A DNA stretch of 35,902 nt from Bacilli bacterium (GTDB lineage: Bacteria > Bacillota_I > Bacilli_A > RF39 > UBA660), in NCBI GenBank assembly GCA_017544525.1, contig JAFYEA010000024.1:1-35902 (forward strand), written 5' to 3'. A program made the position numbers and the translations under genes. Under the pieces are notes generated by a model. The model did no database searches. It had not been told where the DNA came from and saw only the letters and a program-made list of their open reading frames with translations. Shown here one piece after another: positions 25,346 through 33,379 of this stretch; position 1 is the stretch's first letter, and each line of letters starts with the position of its first letter.

Positions 25346-26023
25346 ATGTATAATATAACTGAATTAGCATTAATAGCGGTGGTAATTATTCTACCATTGA
25401 TAGCACAAGCAGGAATAAAATCCTCTTATAACAAATATGCAAAAGTATTAAGTAGTAAAGGAATTACAGGAGAACAAGTTGCAAGAAAAATATTAGATAG
25501 AAATAATTTGAGAAATGTAAAAATAAATAGAATTCAAGGTGATTTAACAGATCATTATGATCCTACTAAAAAGACAGTAAATTTATCAGATAGCATTTAT
25601 TCTGAAAAAAGTATTTCTTCAATTGCAGTAGCCGCTCATGAATGTGGTCATGCAATTCAAGATAAAGAAAAATACAGTTTTTTAAGATTTCGATCATCAA
25701 TGGTTCCCGTGGTTAATTTTACATCAAGATTTGCATCTATTTTTATTATTATAGGTTTTGCATCAAGCATATTTAATTTAATAACAATAGGAATAATACT
25801 ATTATGTGTTGGTTTATTATTTCAATTAGTTACTCTTCCAGTTGAGTTTAATGCTTCATCAAGAGCAAAAGTACAATTACAAGAATTAGGTTTAGTAACA
25901 AGTAAAGAACTAGAAGGAACAAGTAAAGTATTAAAAGCAGCTGCATTCACATATGTAGCAGGTTTCTTAGCAACAGCACTTCAAATACTAAGATTAGTTC
26001 TAGTAAGCAGAAATAGAAATTAA
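25346..26023 (+). CDS. YugP-type neutral zinc metallopeptidase
   Basis: This is a membrane-embedded zinc peptidase family (Zn_peptidase_2). The 225-residue protein has an N-terminal membrane segment (about 5-23), the zinc motif HECGH at 98-102, two central hydrophobic segments (about 123-163) and a third near the C-terminus. A VEFNASSRA segment near 168-177 probably supplies the third ligand Glu. Length and order match B. subtilis YugP. A GGTGATTA ribosome site precedes the ATG. Substrates are unknown. Confidence 0.9.
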   Translation: MYNITELALIAVVIILPLIAQAGIKSSYNKYAKVLSSKGITGEQVARKILDRNNLRNVKINRIQGDLTDHYDPTKKTVNLSDSIYSEKSISSIAVAAHECGHAIQDKEKYSFLRFRSSMVPVVNFTSRFASIFIIIGFASSIFNLITIGIILLCVGLLFQLVTLPVEFNASSRAKVQLQELGLVTSKELEGTSKVLKAAAFTYVAGFLATALQILRLVLVSRNRN

Positions 26024-26046
26024 GACTTTAAAAAGTCTTTTTTATT
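26022..26046 (+). terminator. Intrinsic terminator of the YugP-type gene
   Basis: AAGACTT / AAGTCTT with a 5-base loop is followed by six T. Confidence 0.85.
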
Positions 26047-26078
26047 GTAAAAAAAATAATAGTTTAACAACTATTATT
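26047..26078 (-). terminator. Intrinsic terminator of rpsF-ssb-rpsR
   Basis: On the minus strand AATAATAGTT / AACTATTATT (10 bp) with a 4-base loop is followed by a run of T, after the rpsR stop. It lies back to back with the YugP terminator. Confidence 0.88.
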
Positions 26079-26087
26079 TATTATAAA

Positions 26088-26300
26088 CTATTTTGTATAT
26101 GGTAATAATGCCATATATCTAGCTCTTTTAATTTGATTTGCAATATGTCTTTGATGTTTTGCACATGCACCAGTCATTCTTCTAGGTAATATTTTACCTT
26201 TTTCATTTATATATTTTGATACAATTGTAACATCTTTATAATCAACAGATTTTCCAGCACACATTTGACAAACCTTTTTTCTTCTATAAAATTCTGCCAT
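26088..26300 (-). CDS. rpsR: 30S ribosomal protein S18
   Basis: S18 binds S6 on the platform of the small subunit. The 70-residue protein has the standard [10 protein letters not shown] start with the Cys pair, the VDYKDV and [32 protein letters not shown] core and a short tail. It is last in the rpsF-ssb-rpsR operon, 11 bases after ssb. Confidence 0.98.
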   Translation of the reverse strand: MAEFYRRKKVCQMCAGKSVDYKDVTIVSKYINEKGKILPRRMTGACAKHQRHIANQIKRARYMALLPYTK

Positions 26301-26311
26301 TGTTTCCCTCC

Positions 26312-26782
26312 TTAGAATGGTAAATCATTGTCACTCAATGATACCTCTTTATCATAATTTTCATAAGGGTCAGACGCAGGAATATCATATTCTGGCATAT
26401 CATCTACTACTGCTTCACTTGGAGCATCAACATAATCATTTGAAGGTTGATTAGAACTTCCTTCATTCTTACCACCAACAAATTCTACATTTTCAACAAC
26501 TATTTCAGTAACATATCTCTTACTTCCATCTTGAGCATCATAATTTCTAGTTTGTACTCTACCATCTAAACTAATCATAGATCCTTTTTTAAAGAATTTT
26601 GATATAAAATCAGCAGTATTTCTAAATGCTACACAAGGCAAAAAGTCAGCATCATAGTTACCCTCTTTATTTTTGAAATTTCTGTTAACAGCTACAGTAA
26701 AATTTACAGTAGAGAAACCAGCACTTGTACTTCTTACTTCTGGATCCCTAGTTAATCTTCCGACTAATATAATCTTATTCAT
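26312..26782 (-). CDS. ssb: Single-stranded DNA-binding protein
   Basis: SSB coats single-stranded DNA in replication and repair. The 156-residue protein has an N-terminal OB fold (about 1-105, with [20 protein letters not shown] and [22 protein letters not shown]). An acidic, disordered linker ends in the DNDLPF tip that binds partner proteins. It lies between rpsF and rpsR, the conserved Firmicutes order. There is one base between its start and the rpsF stop region. Confidence 0.98.
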   Translation of the reverse strand: MNKIILVGRLTRDPEVRSTSAGFSTVNFTVAVNRNFKNKEGNYDADFLPCVAFRNTADFISKFFKKGSMISLDGRVQTRNYDAQDGSKRYVTEIVVENVEFVGGKNEGSSNQPSNDYVDAPSEAVVDDMPEYDIPASDPYENYDKEVSLSDNDLPF

Positions 26783-26783
26783 A

Positions 26784-27071
26784 TTACTCCTCTTCTCTTA
26801 CGACAATATGTCTTAAGATGTTTTCATCTATCTTTGCTTTACGATCAAACTCTTTTACTGCCTCAGCTGTAGCTTCAACATTGAAAACATAATAATTTCC
26901 TCTTAATTGTTTATTAATTGGATATGCTAACTTCTTTTGTCCCATATCTTTTGTACCGACAATTTTAGCCTTCATACCTTTAAGTAGTTTTTCAAAAGCA
27001 GCTACTGTATCTTTTGAAGTCTTTTCATCAATGTCAGTTCTAACAATAAACATTATTTCATATTTATTCAT
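26784..27071 (-). CDS. rpsF: 30S ribosomal protein S6
   Basis: S6 pairs with S18 on the 30S platform. The 95-residue protein begins NKYEIMFIVRTDIDEKT and contains GTKDMGQKKLAYPINKQLRGNYYVFN, the S6 fold. The ATG at 27071 is chosen because a strong AAAGGAGG site stands eight bases upstream; an upstream ATG would add 11 atypical residues. It heads the S6-SSB-S18 operon. Confidence 0.97.
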   Translation of the reverse strand: MNKYEIMFIVRTDIDEKTSKDTVAAFEKLLKGMKAKIVGTKDMGQKKLAYPINKQLRGNYYVFNVEATAEAVKEFDRKAKIDENILRHIVVREEE

Positions 27072-27125
27072 GACTACACCTCCTTTTGGTCTAAACGGCT
27101 TCATAAATGAAGCAAGGAACTTTTC
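27072..27125 (-). promoter_or_regulatory. rpsF leader, candidate S6:S18 binding element
   Basis: On the minus strand GCTTCAT / ATGAAGC forms a hairpin (27113-27098) whose base runs directly into CCG followed by TTTAGACC. The known S6:S18-binding leader has a hairpin with an unpaired CCG near it, so this is a good candidate for autoregulation. Confidence 0.6.
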
Positions 27126-27135
27126 GTTCGTATGT

Positions 27136-27164
27136 ATTATAGCACACTAAATCCCATTAAACAA
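27136..27164 (-). promoter_or_regulatory. Promoter of rpsF-ssb-rpsR
   Basis: The minus strand has TTGTTT, 17 bases, then a perfect TATAAT, immediately upstream of the rpsF leader. Confidence 0.7.
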
Positions 27165-27172
27165 TACCTTTT

Positions 27173-28897
27173 TTACATCTTGTTTGGTATCTTAATTGCT
27201 AATATATCAAGTAAGTTACTACATGTATTATATATTAATTTTAACATTGAAATATAATTATTCTTTTTATTAATATCTACTTCATTAATAATATTGCTTT
27301 CTCCATAAAACTTATTAAACAAACTACATATCTCAAATAAATATTCACATATATAGCTTAATGATTTTTCATTATATGAATTATTTAATACTTTCGATAG
27401 CTCAAGTATTTTTATATAAATATTTCTTTCGCTATCACTATATATCTTATTAATATTATATTTATCTAATGACACTTTTTCTAATATAGATTTAATTCTA
27501 ACCATTGTGTATAAAATATATGGTCCTGTTTTTCCCTCAAAAGAACAAAACTTTTCAATATCAAATATATAATCAGTTGTTCTAAATGGTAGTAAATCAG
27601 CATATTTTATAGTTGCTACTGTTAATTTATCAAGAATTTCATCTTTCTCTTTACCATCTTCATATTTATCCATCTTTTTACTTAATTCTTCTCTAATCAT
27701 TTTAAGTAAATCATTTAATTGTAATACCCCACCATCTCTTGTTTTAAATGGTTTTCCATCTTTTCCATTCATAGTTCCAAAATAATAATGTGCAAGTTTA
27801 ACATCATTTGGTACTAAATTAGATTTATAAGACGCTCTAAACACTTGTTCAAAATACATACCTTGTCTTGCATCAACAACATACCATATTTCATCGGGTT
27901 TTATTTTTTTCATTCTACTATATATAGTTGCTAAATCACGAGTAGCATATATAGTTGCACCATCGTTTTTTATAACTATTAGTGGTGGAATTTCTATCTT
28001 ATCATCAATAAGTGCAACATCAATTACTTTAGCACCTTCACTTTCATACATATATGGTTCCAACACTTTTAATGTATCATCAACATACTTAAGTGAACTA
28101 AGTTCGCCCTCCCATAATTCAAAATTGCAATTTAAATAGTCATATGTTTTTTTAATATCTTGACTTGATACATCAACAATGTCTTTCCACATAGAAAAAT
28201 ATGGTTCCTCTCCTAAATCAACTTTAGCAGTAATCTGTCTTACTTCTTCCATTCTCTCTTCATTATTTTTAGCATCATTACTGGCTACAGGATAATATTC
28301 TGCTAATTCCTCAGAAGTAATTTCTAATTTAGGATATTGTCCTTTGTAATTAGGATCAAAAAAACATAACTCTGGTTTTCTTTTCTTTATTTCAGATATA
28401 ACCATACCAGATTGTCTTCCTAAATCACCTAAATGAACATCTCCAATAGTATCATTTCCAAGTACTATTGATAATCTTTTTAATGCTTCTCCAATATTAG
28501 CACTCCTCATATGTCCAACATGAAGGGCCTTAGCAGCATTAGCACCCCCATAATCAACTAGTATTTTTTTCTTATCTAATTTATCTATTAGTAAATCAAA
28601 ATTATTAATACTTTTATTTATTTTTTCAAGCAAAAATATTTCATTAACACTAACATTAATGAATCCAGGCCCTGCTATATTAACATTACAAAATCTATCA
28701 TCTATATTATTAACTATGTTTTCTGCTATTTCTTTAGGATTCTTTCCATATTTCTTAGCTAAACTCATAGCACAATTAATTTGAAATTCTCCTAAATCAC
28801 GTCTTGAAGAGGACTCCAAAATAACTTCATCAATTTCATATCCACATCTTTTTAATACATCTTTTAAGTATTCTTGCGTTTCCTTAATAAAACTCAT
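27173..28897 (-). CDS. argS: Arginine--tRNA ligase
   Basis: ArgRS charges tRNA-Arg. The 574-residue protein has the N-terminal tRNA-binding Add-1 domain (about 1-85). The class I catalytic core follows, with the HIGH motif as HVGH in AAKALHVGHMRSANIGEAL. Next come the GDVHLGDLGRQ segment and a KMSK-equivalent region around NGKDGKPFKTRDGGV. The C-terminal DALR anticodon-binding domain ends the protein. The ATG at 28897 is chosen because of its AGGAGG site. The argS promoter lies only about 30 bases upstream, so an earlier start would fall outside the transcript. Confidence 0.96.
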   Translation of the reverse strand: MSFIKETQEYLKDVLKRCGYEIDEVILESSSRRDLGEFQINCAMSLAKKYGKNPKEIAENIVNNIDDRFCNVNIAGPGFINVSVNEIFLLEKINKSINNFDLLIDKLDKKKILVDYGGANAAKALHVGHMRSANIGEALKRLSIVLGNDTIGDVHLGDLGRQSGMVISEIKKRKPELCFFDPNYKGQYPKLEITSEELAEYYPVASNDAKNNEERMEEVRQITAKVDLGEEPYFSMWKDIVDVSSQDIKKTYDYLNCNFELWEGELSSLKYVDDTLKVLEPYMYESEGAKVIDVALIDDKIEIPPLIVIKNDGATIYATRDLATIYSRMKKIKPDEIWYVVDARQGMYFEQVFRASYKSNLVPNDVKLAHYYFGTMNGKDGKPFKTRDGGVLQLNDLLKMIREELSKKMDKYEDGKEKDEILDKLTVATIKYADLLPFRTTDYIFDIEKFCSFEGKTGPYILYTMVRIKSILEKVSLDKYNINKIYSDSERNIYIKILELSKVLNNSYNEKSLSYICEYLFEICSLFNKFYGESNIINEVDINKKNNYISMLKLIYNTCSNLLDILAIKIPNKM

Positions 28898-28924
28898 ATG
28901 CCTCCTCTTCCTTTCATACCATAG

Positions 28925-28952
28925 ATTATAACACATGAACAATATAATTCAA
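28925..28952 (-). promoter_or_regulatory. Promoter of argS
   Basis: The minus strand has TTGAAT, 16 bases, then a perfect TATAAT. No T-box or other leader fits between it and the start codon. Confidence 0.7.
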
Positions 28953-28980
28953 CAAAATATACTTTAATATTACGTTATTT

Positions 28981-29009
28981 TTGACATATTTTCTAAAATA
29001 TGGTATAAT
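28981..29009 (+). promoter_or_regulatory. Perfect sigma-A promoter of the large RNA
   Basis: TTGACA at 28981-28986, a 17-base spacer and TATAAT at 29004-29009 match the consensus at all 12 positions. Transcription should start near 29016. Confidence 0.93.
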
Positions 29010-29015
29010 GTATAA

Positions 29016-29475
29016 CTGTGTGGAGCATTATGCTAGTCAAGCATACCACCCGAAGATGGGGCTAAAAATCCATTAATTGCACAAAAGAGATACTTTATAT
29101 ATTTCGCTTCTTTCGCCCAGACTGGGGCGTATATATAATTTTAGATTTAAGGATATTATATAATGGCATATATACAAATTCCTTTAATCGCATCATTGGA
29201 TTATGAACGTGCATGACGTGAGTGATTGATTGGGATAAACAATTGAAAAATCATTTGCAAAAGCGTATAAAAGTGGATGTTGCTTGTCTGGGAAAACCTC
29301 TAGCGTGTCTTTATTATAAAGATTGAAGTGCGGACTAAGTGGTGATCGAGTGATCATAAAGGTAACTAATGATTTGAATCTTTGAAGAGAAATCGCCTAC
29401 GGGTAACCAAGGGTAGATTCAAGAGAAACTCAACTCGACCAAAGCCGTAAAATTAATTTATAATAATCCATACAA
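29016..29475 (+). ncRNA. Large structured non-coding RNA, probably OLE-like
   Basis: About 460 bases follow a perfect promoter and contain no plausible gene. GC content is visibly higher than in neighbouring spacers. Several helices can be drawn: TATGCT / AGCATA closed by GTGG / CCAC at the 5' end; CGCCC / GGGCG inside TATATAT / ATATATA; TCTTTA / TAAAGA; TGATC / GATCA; and GAATCT / AGATTC enclosing the CCTACGGGTAACCAAGG region. It lacks the ends of tmRNA, the conserved core of RNase P RNA and the domain V of group II introns. The next gene is a CNNM/CorB-like small membrane protein resembling OapA, the partner encoded beside OLE RNA. OLE is therefore the best guess, though it is usually nearer 600 bases. 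Confidence 0.65.
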
Positions 29476-29496
29476 TCTTTTTTTTTAGGAGAAAAT

Positions 29497-30012
29497 ATGA
29501 AAAATAATTGGATATTAAAAGCATTTTTATTAACATTTTTTATAGCTTTGTTTTTTAATGCTTTTTCAAATGTCATAACAAATAAATTTGATAATATATT
29601 AGTACTTAGTTTACTTGCTATTGTATTTATATTAATTGGTATAATATTTGATATGATAGGTACTGCTGCTTTAACAGCAGAAGAATCAACATTTCACGCT
29701 AAAAGTTCAAAAAGAATAAAAGGTGCTAAAGAAGGCGTTTATTTAATAAAAAATGGAAGTAGAATAGCTTCCATATGTAATGATGTAATTGGAGATATAT
29801 GTGGAATAGTAAGTGGTAGTATTTCTGCTATGATTGGTATATTATTAGCTTCCTCACTTAAAATATCTCCTGTAATTTCAACACTACTTATCAGTTCAAT
29901 TATTTCTTCACTAACAGTTGGAGGCAAAGCAATAGGTAAAAAAATAGCAATTAAAAATAGTGATGAAATAATATTTAAAGTAGCAATAGTATTAAATAAA
30001 TTTAAAAAATAA
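29497..30012 (+). CDS. Small membrane protein, CNNM/CorB-like, probable OapA
   Basis: The 171-residue protein has about four hydrophobic segments (10-27, 33-58, 105-122, 124-140). A conserved central stretch contains FDMIGTAALTAEESTFHA, KGAKEGVYLIKN and SICNDVIGDICGIVSG. This resembles the DUF21 membrane part of CNNM/CorB magnesium transporters without the cytoplasmic CBS domains. OapA binds OLE RNA at the membrane and is tied to magnesium homeostasis in Bacillus halodurans. The Asp100-x-x-Gly103 pair matches, as far as I recall, the spacing of the Asp/Gly pair altered in its dominant-negative allele. The gene starts 12 bases after a T-rich stretch with an AGGAG site, so it is probably co-transcribed with the RNA. 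Confidence 0.72.
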   Translation: MKNNWILKAFLLTFFIALFFNAFSNVITNKFDNILVLSLLAIVFILIGIIFDMIGTAALTAEESTFHAKSSKRIKGAKEGVYLIKNGSRIASICNDVIGDICGIVSGSISAMIGILLASSLKISPVISTLLISSIISSLTVGGKAIGKKIAIKNSDEIIFKVAIVLNKFKK

Positions 30013-30014
30013 AA

Positions 30015-30048
30015 AAAGATTCAGATTATCTATTACTTCTGAATCTTT
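30015..30048. terminator. Bidirectional terminator between the OapA-like gene and typA
   Basis: AAAGATTCAG / CTGAATCTTT (10 bp) with a 14-base loop has a T run on both strands. The typA stop codon lies in the loop. Confidence 0.85.
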
Positions 30049-31828
30049 CTTTTTGATCTAATATTTTTTTCCTTAACCTTATTGCATTAGGTGTTACCTC
30101 AACAAGTTCATCTTTTTCAATAAATTCTAATGCTTCTTCTAAAGTGAATGTTCTTGCTTTTGGTAATACAATTGCTTCATCACTACTTTTACTTCTCGTA
30201 TTAGAAAATTCTTTATTTTTACAAGGATTAACATTTAAATCAAAATCTTTATTATGAACTCCTACTATCATACCTTCATAAACGTCTGTAGATGGTTCTA
30301 CTATCATATATCCTCTATCTAATAAATTATATAGAGCATATCCAAATGTTTTTCCAGTATCAGTAGATACTAAAGCACCATTTTTACGCCCACTTATTTC
30401 TCCAGCATATGGTTTATAATTATCAAAACTTCTAACCATAATACCTTCACCTTTAGTATTAGTAATAAAATTACTTCTATAACCAATTAATCCTCTAGTA
30501 GGACAACTAAATTCAAGTCTAACATAATTTTCTTCGGCACCTTCCATTAATTCCATAGTTCCTTTTCTTTCACTTATATCTTGAATAATTGTTCCACTAT
30601 ATTCATTTGGTACATTTATTATTACTTTTTCATATGGTTCACATTTAACTCCATCTATATCTTTAAAAATAACTTCAGGTTTAGATACACTAAGTTCATA
30701 ACCTTCTCTTCTCATATTTTCAATTAATATGGATAAATGAAGTTCACCTCTACCAGAAACTTTAAATCCATCTCCGCTTTCTAATTCTTCTACTTCAAGC
30801 CCAACATTTCTTTCAAGTTCAGCCATTAATCTATCTCTTAGATGTCTACTAGTAACAAATTTACCTACTTTTCCTGCAAATGGAGAAGTATTAACTAAAA
30901 AATTCATAGATAATGTAGGTTTCTCTATCTCAATACTAGGAAGTGGCATAACATTATTAGGATCGCATATTGTATCTCCAATTGATATTTCAGGACATCC
31001 TGCTATAGTAACTATATCTCCATAATATGCCTCATTAACCTCCACTTTTTTTATTCCTTCATTAATAAACATTTTAGTAATTCTTTCCTTAGAAAGACTT
31101 CCATCATTCTTAGAAATGGTAACCATTTGTCCAGTTTTAATCTTACCTTTATTAACTCTACCAATACCAAGTCTACCAATATAATCATCATAATCTAAAG
31201 AAGATATTTGTAATTGTAATGGATCATTTTCATTTCCCTCAAATGGCTTAGTAGTTTCTATAATAGTATCTAATAATGGATAAATATCATTATTTGTATC
31301 ATTTTCTTCATATCTTGCTATTCCTTCTTTAGCAATACCATAAATAATCTTAAAGTCTAACTGATCATTATCTGCTCCTAACTCACAAAACAAATCAAAA
31401 GTCATGTTAACAACTTCTTCAGCTCTAGCATCTTTTTTATCTATTTTATTAATAAATAGTATTGGCTTTAAACCATTTTTTAATGCCTCTTTTAATACGA
31501 ATCTAGTTTGTGGCATAGGACCTTCAGCACTATCAACTAATAAAACTACCGTATCAACTGTTTTAATTATTCTTTCAATTTCACTTGAAAAATCAGCATG
31601 TCCAGGTGTATCTACAATATTCATTTTATAATCCTTGTATCTAATAGCACAATTTTTAGCTGTTATAGTGATTCCTCTTTCTCTCTCTAAATCACCACTA
31701 TCCATTACACAATCAACAACTTTTTCATTTTCTCTAAATACTCCACTTTGTTTAAGTAAAGCATCAACTAAAGTACTTTTACCAGCATCAACATGTGCTA
31801 CTACAGCAAAATTTATTATTTTTTCCAT
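30026..31828 (-). CDS. typA: Ribosome-associated GTPase TypA/BipA
   Basis: TypA is a translational GTPase that aids 50S assembly and stress or cold adaptation. The 600-residue protein has the G domain with VAHVDAGKST (P-loop), RERGITI, DTPGHADF and NKIDKKDA. Domains II, III and V and the unique C-terminal domain follow, with YKPYAGEISGRKNGALVST. The ATG at 31828 is used: it lies nine bases after AAGGGG, whereas the ATG at 31837 directly abuts it. It is a single-gene unit with its own promoter. Confidence 0.97.
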   Translation of the reverse strand: MEKIINFAVVAHVDAGKSTLVDALLKQSGVFRENEKVVDCVMDSGDLERERGITITAKNCAIRYKDYKMNIVDTPGHADFSSEIERIIKTVDTVVLLVDSAEGPMPQTRFVLKEALKNGLKPILFINKIDKKDARAEEVVNMTFDLFCELGADNDQLDFKIIYGIAKEGIARYEENDTNNDIYPLLDTIIETTKPFEGNENDPLQLQISSLDYDDYIGRLGIGRVNKGKIKTGQMVTISKNDGSLSKERITKMFINEGIKKVEVNEAYYGDIVTIAGCPEISIGDTICDPNNVMPLPSIEIEKPTLSMNFLVNTSPFAGKVGKFVTSRHLRDRLMAELERNVGLEVEELESGDGFKVSGRGELHLSILIENMRREGYELSVSKPEVIFKDIDGVKCEPYEKVIINVPNEYSGTIIQDISERKGTMELMEGAEENYVRLEFSCPTRGLIGYRSNFITNTKGEGIMVRSFDNYKPYAGEISGRKNGALVSTDTGKTFGYALYNLLDRGYMIVEPSTDVYEGMIVGVHNKDFDLNVNPCKNKEFSNTRSKSSDEAIVLPKARTFTLEEALEFIEKDELVEVTPNAIRLRKKILDQKERFRSNR

Positions 31829-31858
31829 CAAAATCATCCCCTTTTGATACGCCTATTA

Positions 31859-31887
31859 ATAATACACTATTTTTTATATATTTTCAA
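31859..31887 (-). promoter_or_regulatory. Promoter of typA
   Basis: The minus strand has TTGAAA, 17 bases, then TATTAT, upstream of the typA ribosome site. Confidence 0.65.
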
Positions 31888-31995
31888 TAAAAAAATATTA
31901 TTTTTCTATTTTATCACCTACAGTAATAATTTGTTATTTATAGTAAATGGTTAAAAAAATTAAATAATGGCAAAATAATATCAGTAGGAGATAAT

Positions 31996-32256
31996 ATGAA
32001 AGAAAGTAATATTTTTAAAGATGAGAAGGAATTATATTCAATAATAGGCAAAAATATAAGATATTATAGAAAACTATATAGTTTAAACAAAAAGGAACTA
32101 ACACAAGAAATGCTAGCAGAAATTGCAAACGTTTCAACCTCATTAATTGGTAATTTAGAGAGTAAAAAAACTTATCAAGGGATAAGTATTTATAATTTAT
32201 ATAAAATAAGTAAAATCTTAGAAATACCTATTGAAAACTTCTTTATTGATCGATAA
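31996..32256 (+). CDS. Small XRE-family regulator 1
   Basis: This 86-residue protein consists of one Cro/C1-type helix-turn-helix domain. It has IGKNIRYYRKLYSLNKKELTQ, then TQEMLAEIANVSTSLIGNLESKK and the LYKISKILEIPIENFF end. It is a DNA-binding regulator of unknown target. A GTAGGAG site precedes the ATG. Its 3' end overlaps the convergent XRE gene by 14 bases. It is clearly related to the other two XRE proteins here, sharing TQE-LA, a Ser-rich recognition helix and LYKIS. Confidence 0.85.
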   Translation: MKESNIFKDEKELYSIIGKNIRYYRKLYSLNKKELTQEMLAEIANVSTSLIGNLESKKTYQGISIYNLYKISKILEIPIENFFIDR

Positions 32257-32506
32257 CTTCTATAGATTCAAAAAATTTATCAATAGAAACATTTAAAACT
32301 ACAGAAATCTTATATAAAGACAATAATGATAATCCTTCACTACCTTTAGTACTTTCAAACTTTCTAATAAACTCTGGAGACACTCCTATATCTAACGCAA
32401 GTTGTTCCTGCGTTATTTTATTTAATTTTCTATACTTTATAACATTATAAGCTACAACTTCAATAATATTTTCGTTAAAATCAAAATCTCTTTTAAACCT
32501 TGTCAT
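32243..32506 (-). CDS. Small XRE-family regulator 2
   Basis: This 87-residue protein has a single Cro/C1-type helix-turn-helix: VIKYRKLNKITQEQLALDIG, then VSPEFIRKFESTKGSEG and LYKISVVLNVSIDKFFE. An AGGTG site precedes the ATG. It converges on XRE 1 (14-base overlap) and diverges from XRE 3 across a short gap with an inverted repeat, so it may repress or cross-regulate its neighbours. Its recognition helix differs from those of XRE 1 and 3, implying another target. Confidence 0.85.
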   Translation of the reverse strand: MTRFKRDFDFNENIIEVVAYNVIKYRKLNKITQEQLALDIGVSPEFIRKFESTKGSEGLSLLSLYKISVVLNVSIDKFFESIEVIDQ

Positions 32507-32562
32507 ACATTCACCTAATTTAATTTTACATTGTTTTATATTTTATTAATGTAATGCTATAC

Positions 32563-32591
32563 TATACATTTTATAAAATTTATTTTATAAT
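32563..32591 (+). promoter_or_regulatory. Promoter and operator-like palindrome of XRE 3
   Basis: TATACA (32563-32568), 17 bases, then TATAAT (32586-32591) form a promoter with a very short leader. The perfect inverted repeat TTATAAAAT / ATTTTATAA (32571-32590) lies between and over these elements, a natural position for a repressor. In so AT-rich a region the palindrome could be chance. Confidence 0.45.
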
Positions 32592-32607
32592 ATTTTTGGT
32601 GAAAAAT

Positions 32608-32844
32608 ATGAACCAAAATAAACTAAATGCTCTAATTGGTAAAAACATTAAAAAATATAGATTATTAACTATAATAAATGGAAAATGTATGACACAAGAA
32701 AAATTAGCTGAAGAAATAAATGTGTCAGTTTCTCTTATAAGTAGTTTAGAAAGCAGCAAAACAAAAAAAGGTATCAGTATACCTAATCTATACAAAATAT
32801 CTATTGTTTTAAAAACACCAATAAATAAATTTTTTGAGGAATAA
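32608..32844 (+). CDS. Small XRE-family regulator 3
   Basis: This 78-residue protein has a single helix-turn-helix domain: LIGKNIKKYRLLTII, then TQEKLAEEINVSVSLISSLESSK and LYKISIVLKTPINKFF. It is most like XRE 1. The ATG at 32608 follows a GGTGA site; an upstream ATG would add 18 hydrophobic residues and precede the promoter. The stop lies one base before the next gene, whose ribosome site is inside this gene, so both are co-translated. Confidence 0.83.
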   Translation: MNQNKLNALIGKNIKKYRLLTIINGKCMTQEKLAEEINVSVSLISSLESSKTKKGISIPNLYKISIVLKTPINKFFEE

Positions 32845-32845
32845 A

Positions 32846-33379
32846 ATGAATGATTTTAAAAAATATATATATTTAAATAATTTATCAGATATTATAACTA
32901 TATCTAAAGATGAAAAATTTGACACCTTACTTAATAAACTGGACGATGTGAAAGTTAAAGTATCATCTCATTTAATACATGATAAAAATAATATTAGTTC
33001 TTATGAACAATTCTTTTTCAATTTGGATAATTATATTACTTTTTTAAAGAATCACTTGTTTATTAATCAATTTGAAATAAGAATAATAGTAACTTTAACA
33101 ATTTATAATAAATATAATAAAATACTTTATGATAAAGATTATTATTATAAAAATATAAAAAAATACGAAGACAGTTTTATAAAAATGTTTATGTATAGCT
33201 ATATAAGAAATATTTCTTTTATTAATAAGTATATTTATATTAAAAAAAGAAGTTTTGAAGAATTAATAGATAATATCAATAAATCAAAAAAAAGATCATA
33301 TTCTTATTTTGAAAATATCAACTCAAAGAATATAACCTTTTATATACCTATCTTCGAAAAACTAGAAGATATTAATTAA
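32846..33379 (+). CDS. Unknown protein coupled to XRE 3
   Basis: I do not recognise this 177-residue protein. It has no signal peptide or clear membrane segment. It is rich in Lys, Tyr, Ile, Asn and Phe, and is probably mostly helical (for example LLNKLDDVKVKVSSHL and SFEELIDNINKSKKRSYSY). The ATG at 32846 is chosen over a TTG at 32834; the GAGGA site lies at the end of XRE 3. It forms a two-gene unit with that regulator, an arrangement typical of regulator-effector or toxin-antitoxin pairs, but nothing in the sequence shows an activity. Its 3' end overlaps the convergent fic gene by eight bases. Confidence 0.72.
   Translation: MNDFKKYIYLNNLSDIITISKDEKFDTLLNKLDDVKVKVSSHLIHDKNNISSYEQFFFNLDNYITFLKNHLFINQFEIRIIVTLTIYNKYNKILYDKDYYYKNIKKYEDSFIKMFMYSYIRNISFINKYIYIKKRSFEELIDNINKSKKRSYSYFENINSKNITFYIPIFEKLEDIN

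Noticed and set aside
29016..29475. tmRNA, RNase P RNA, SRP RNA or group II intron for the large RNA
   Set aside because: No alanyl acceptor ends or tag frame, no GAGGAAAGTCC/ACAGAA core, no SRP apical loop, and no domain V. A group I intron was considered, but I could not find paired P7 strands.
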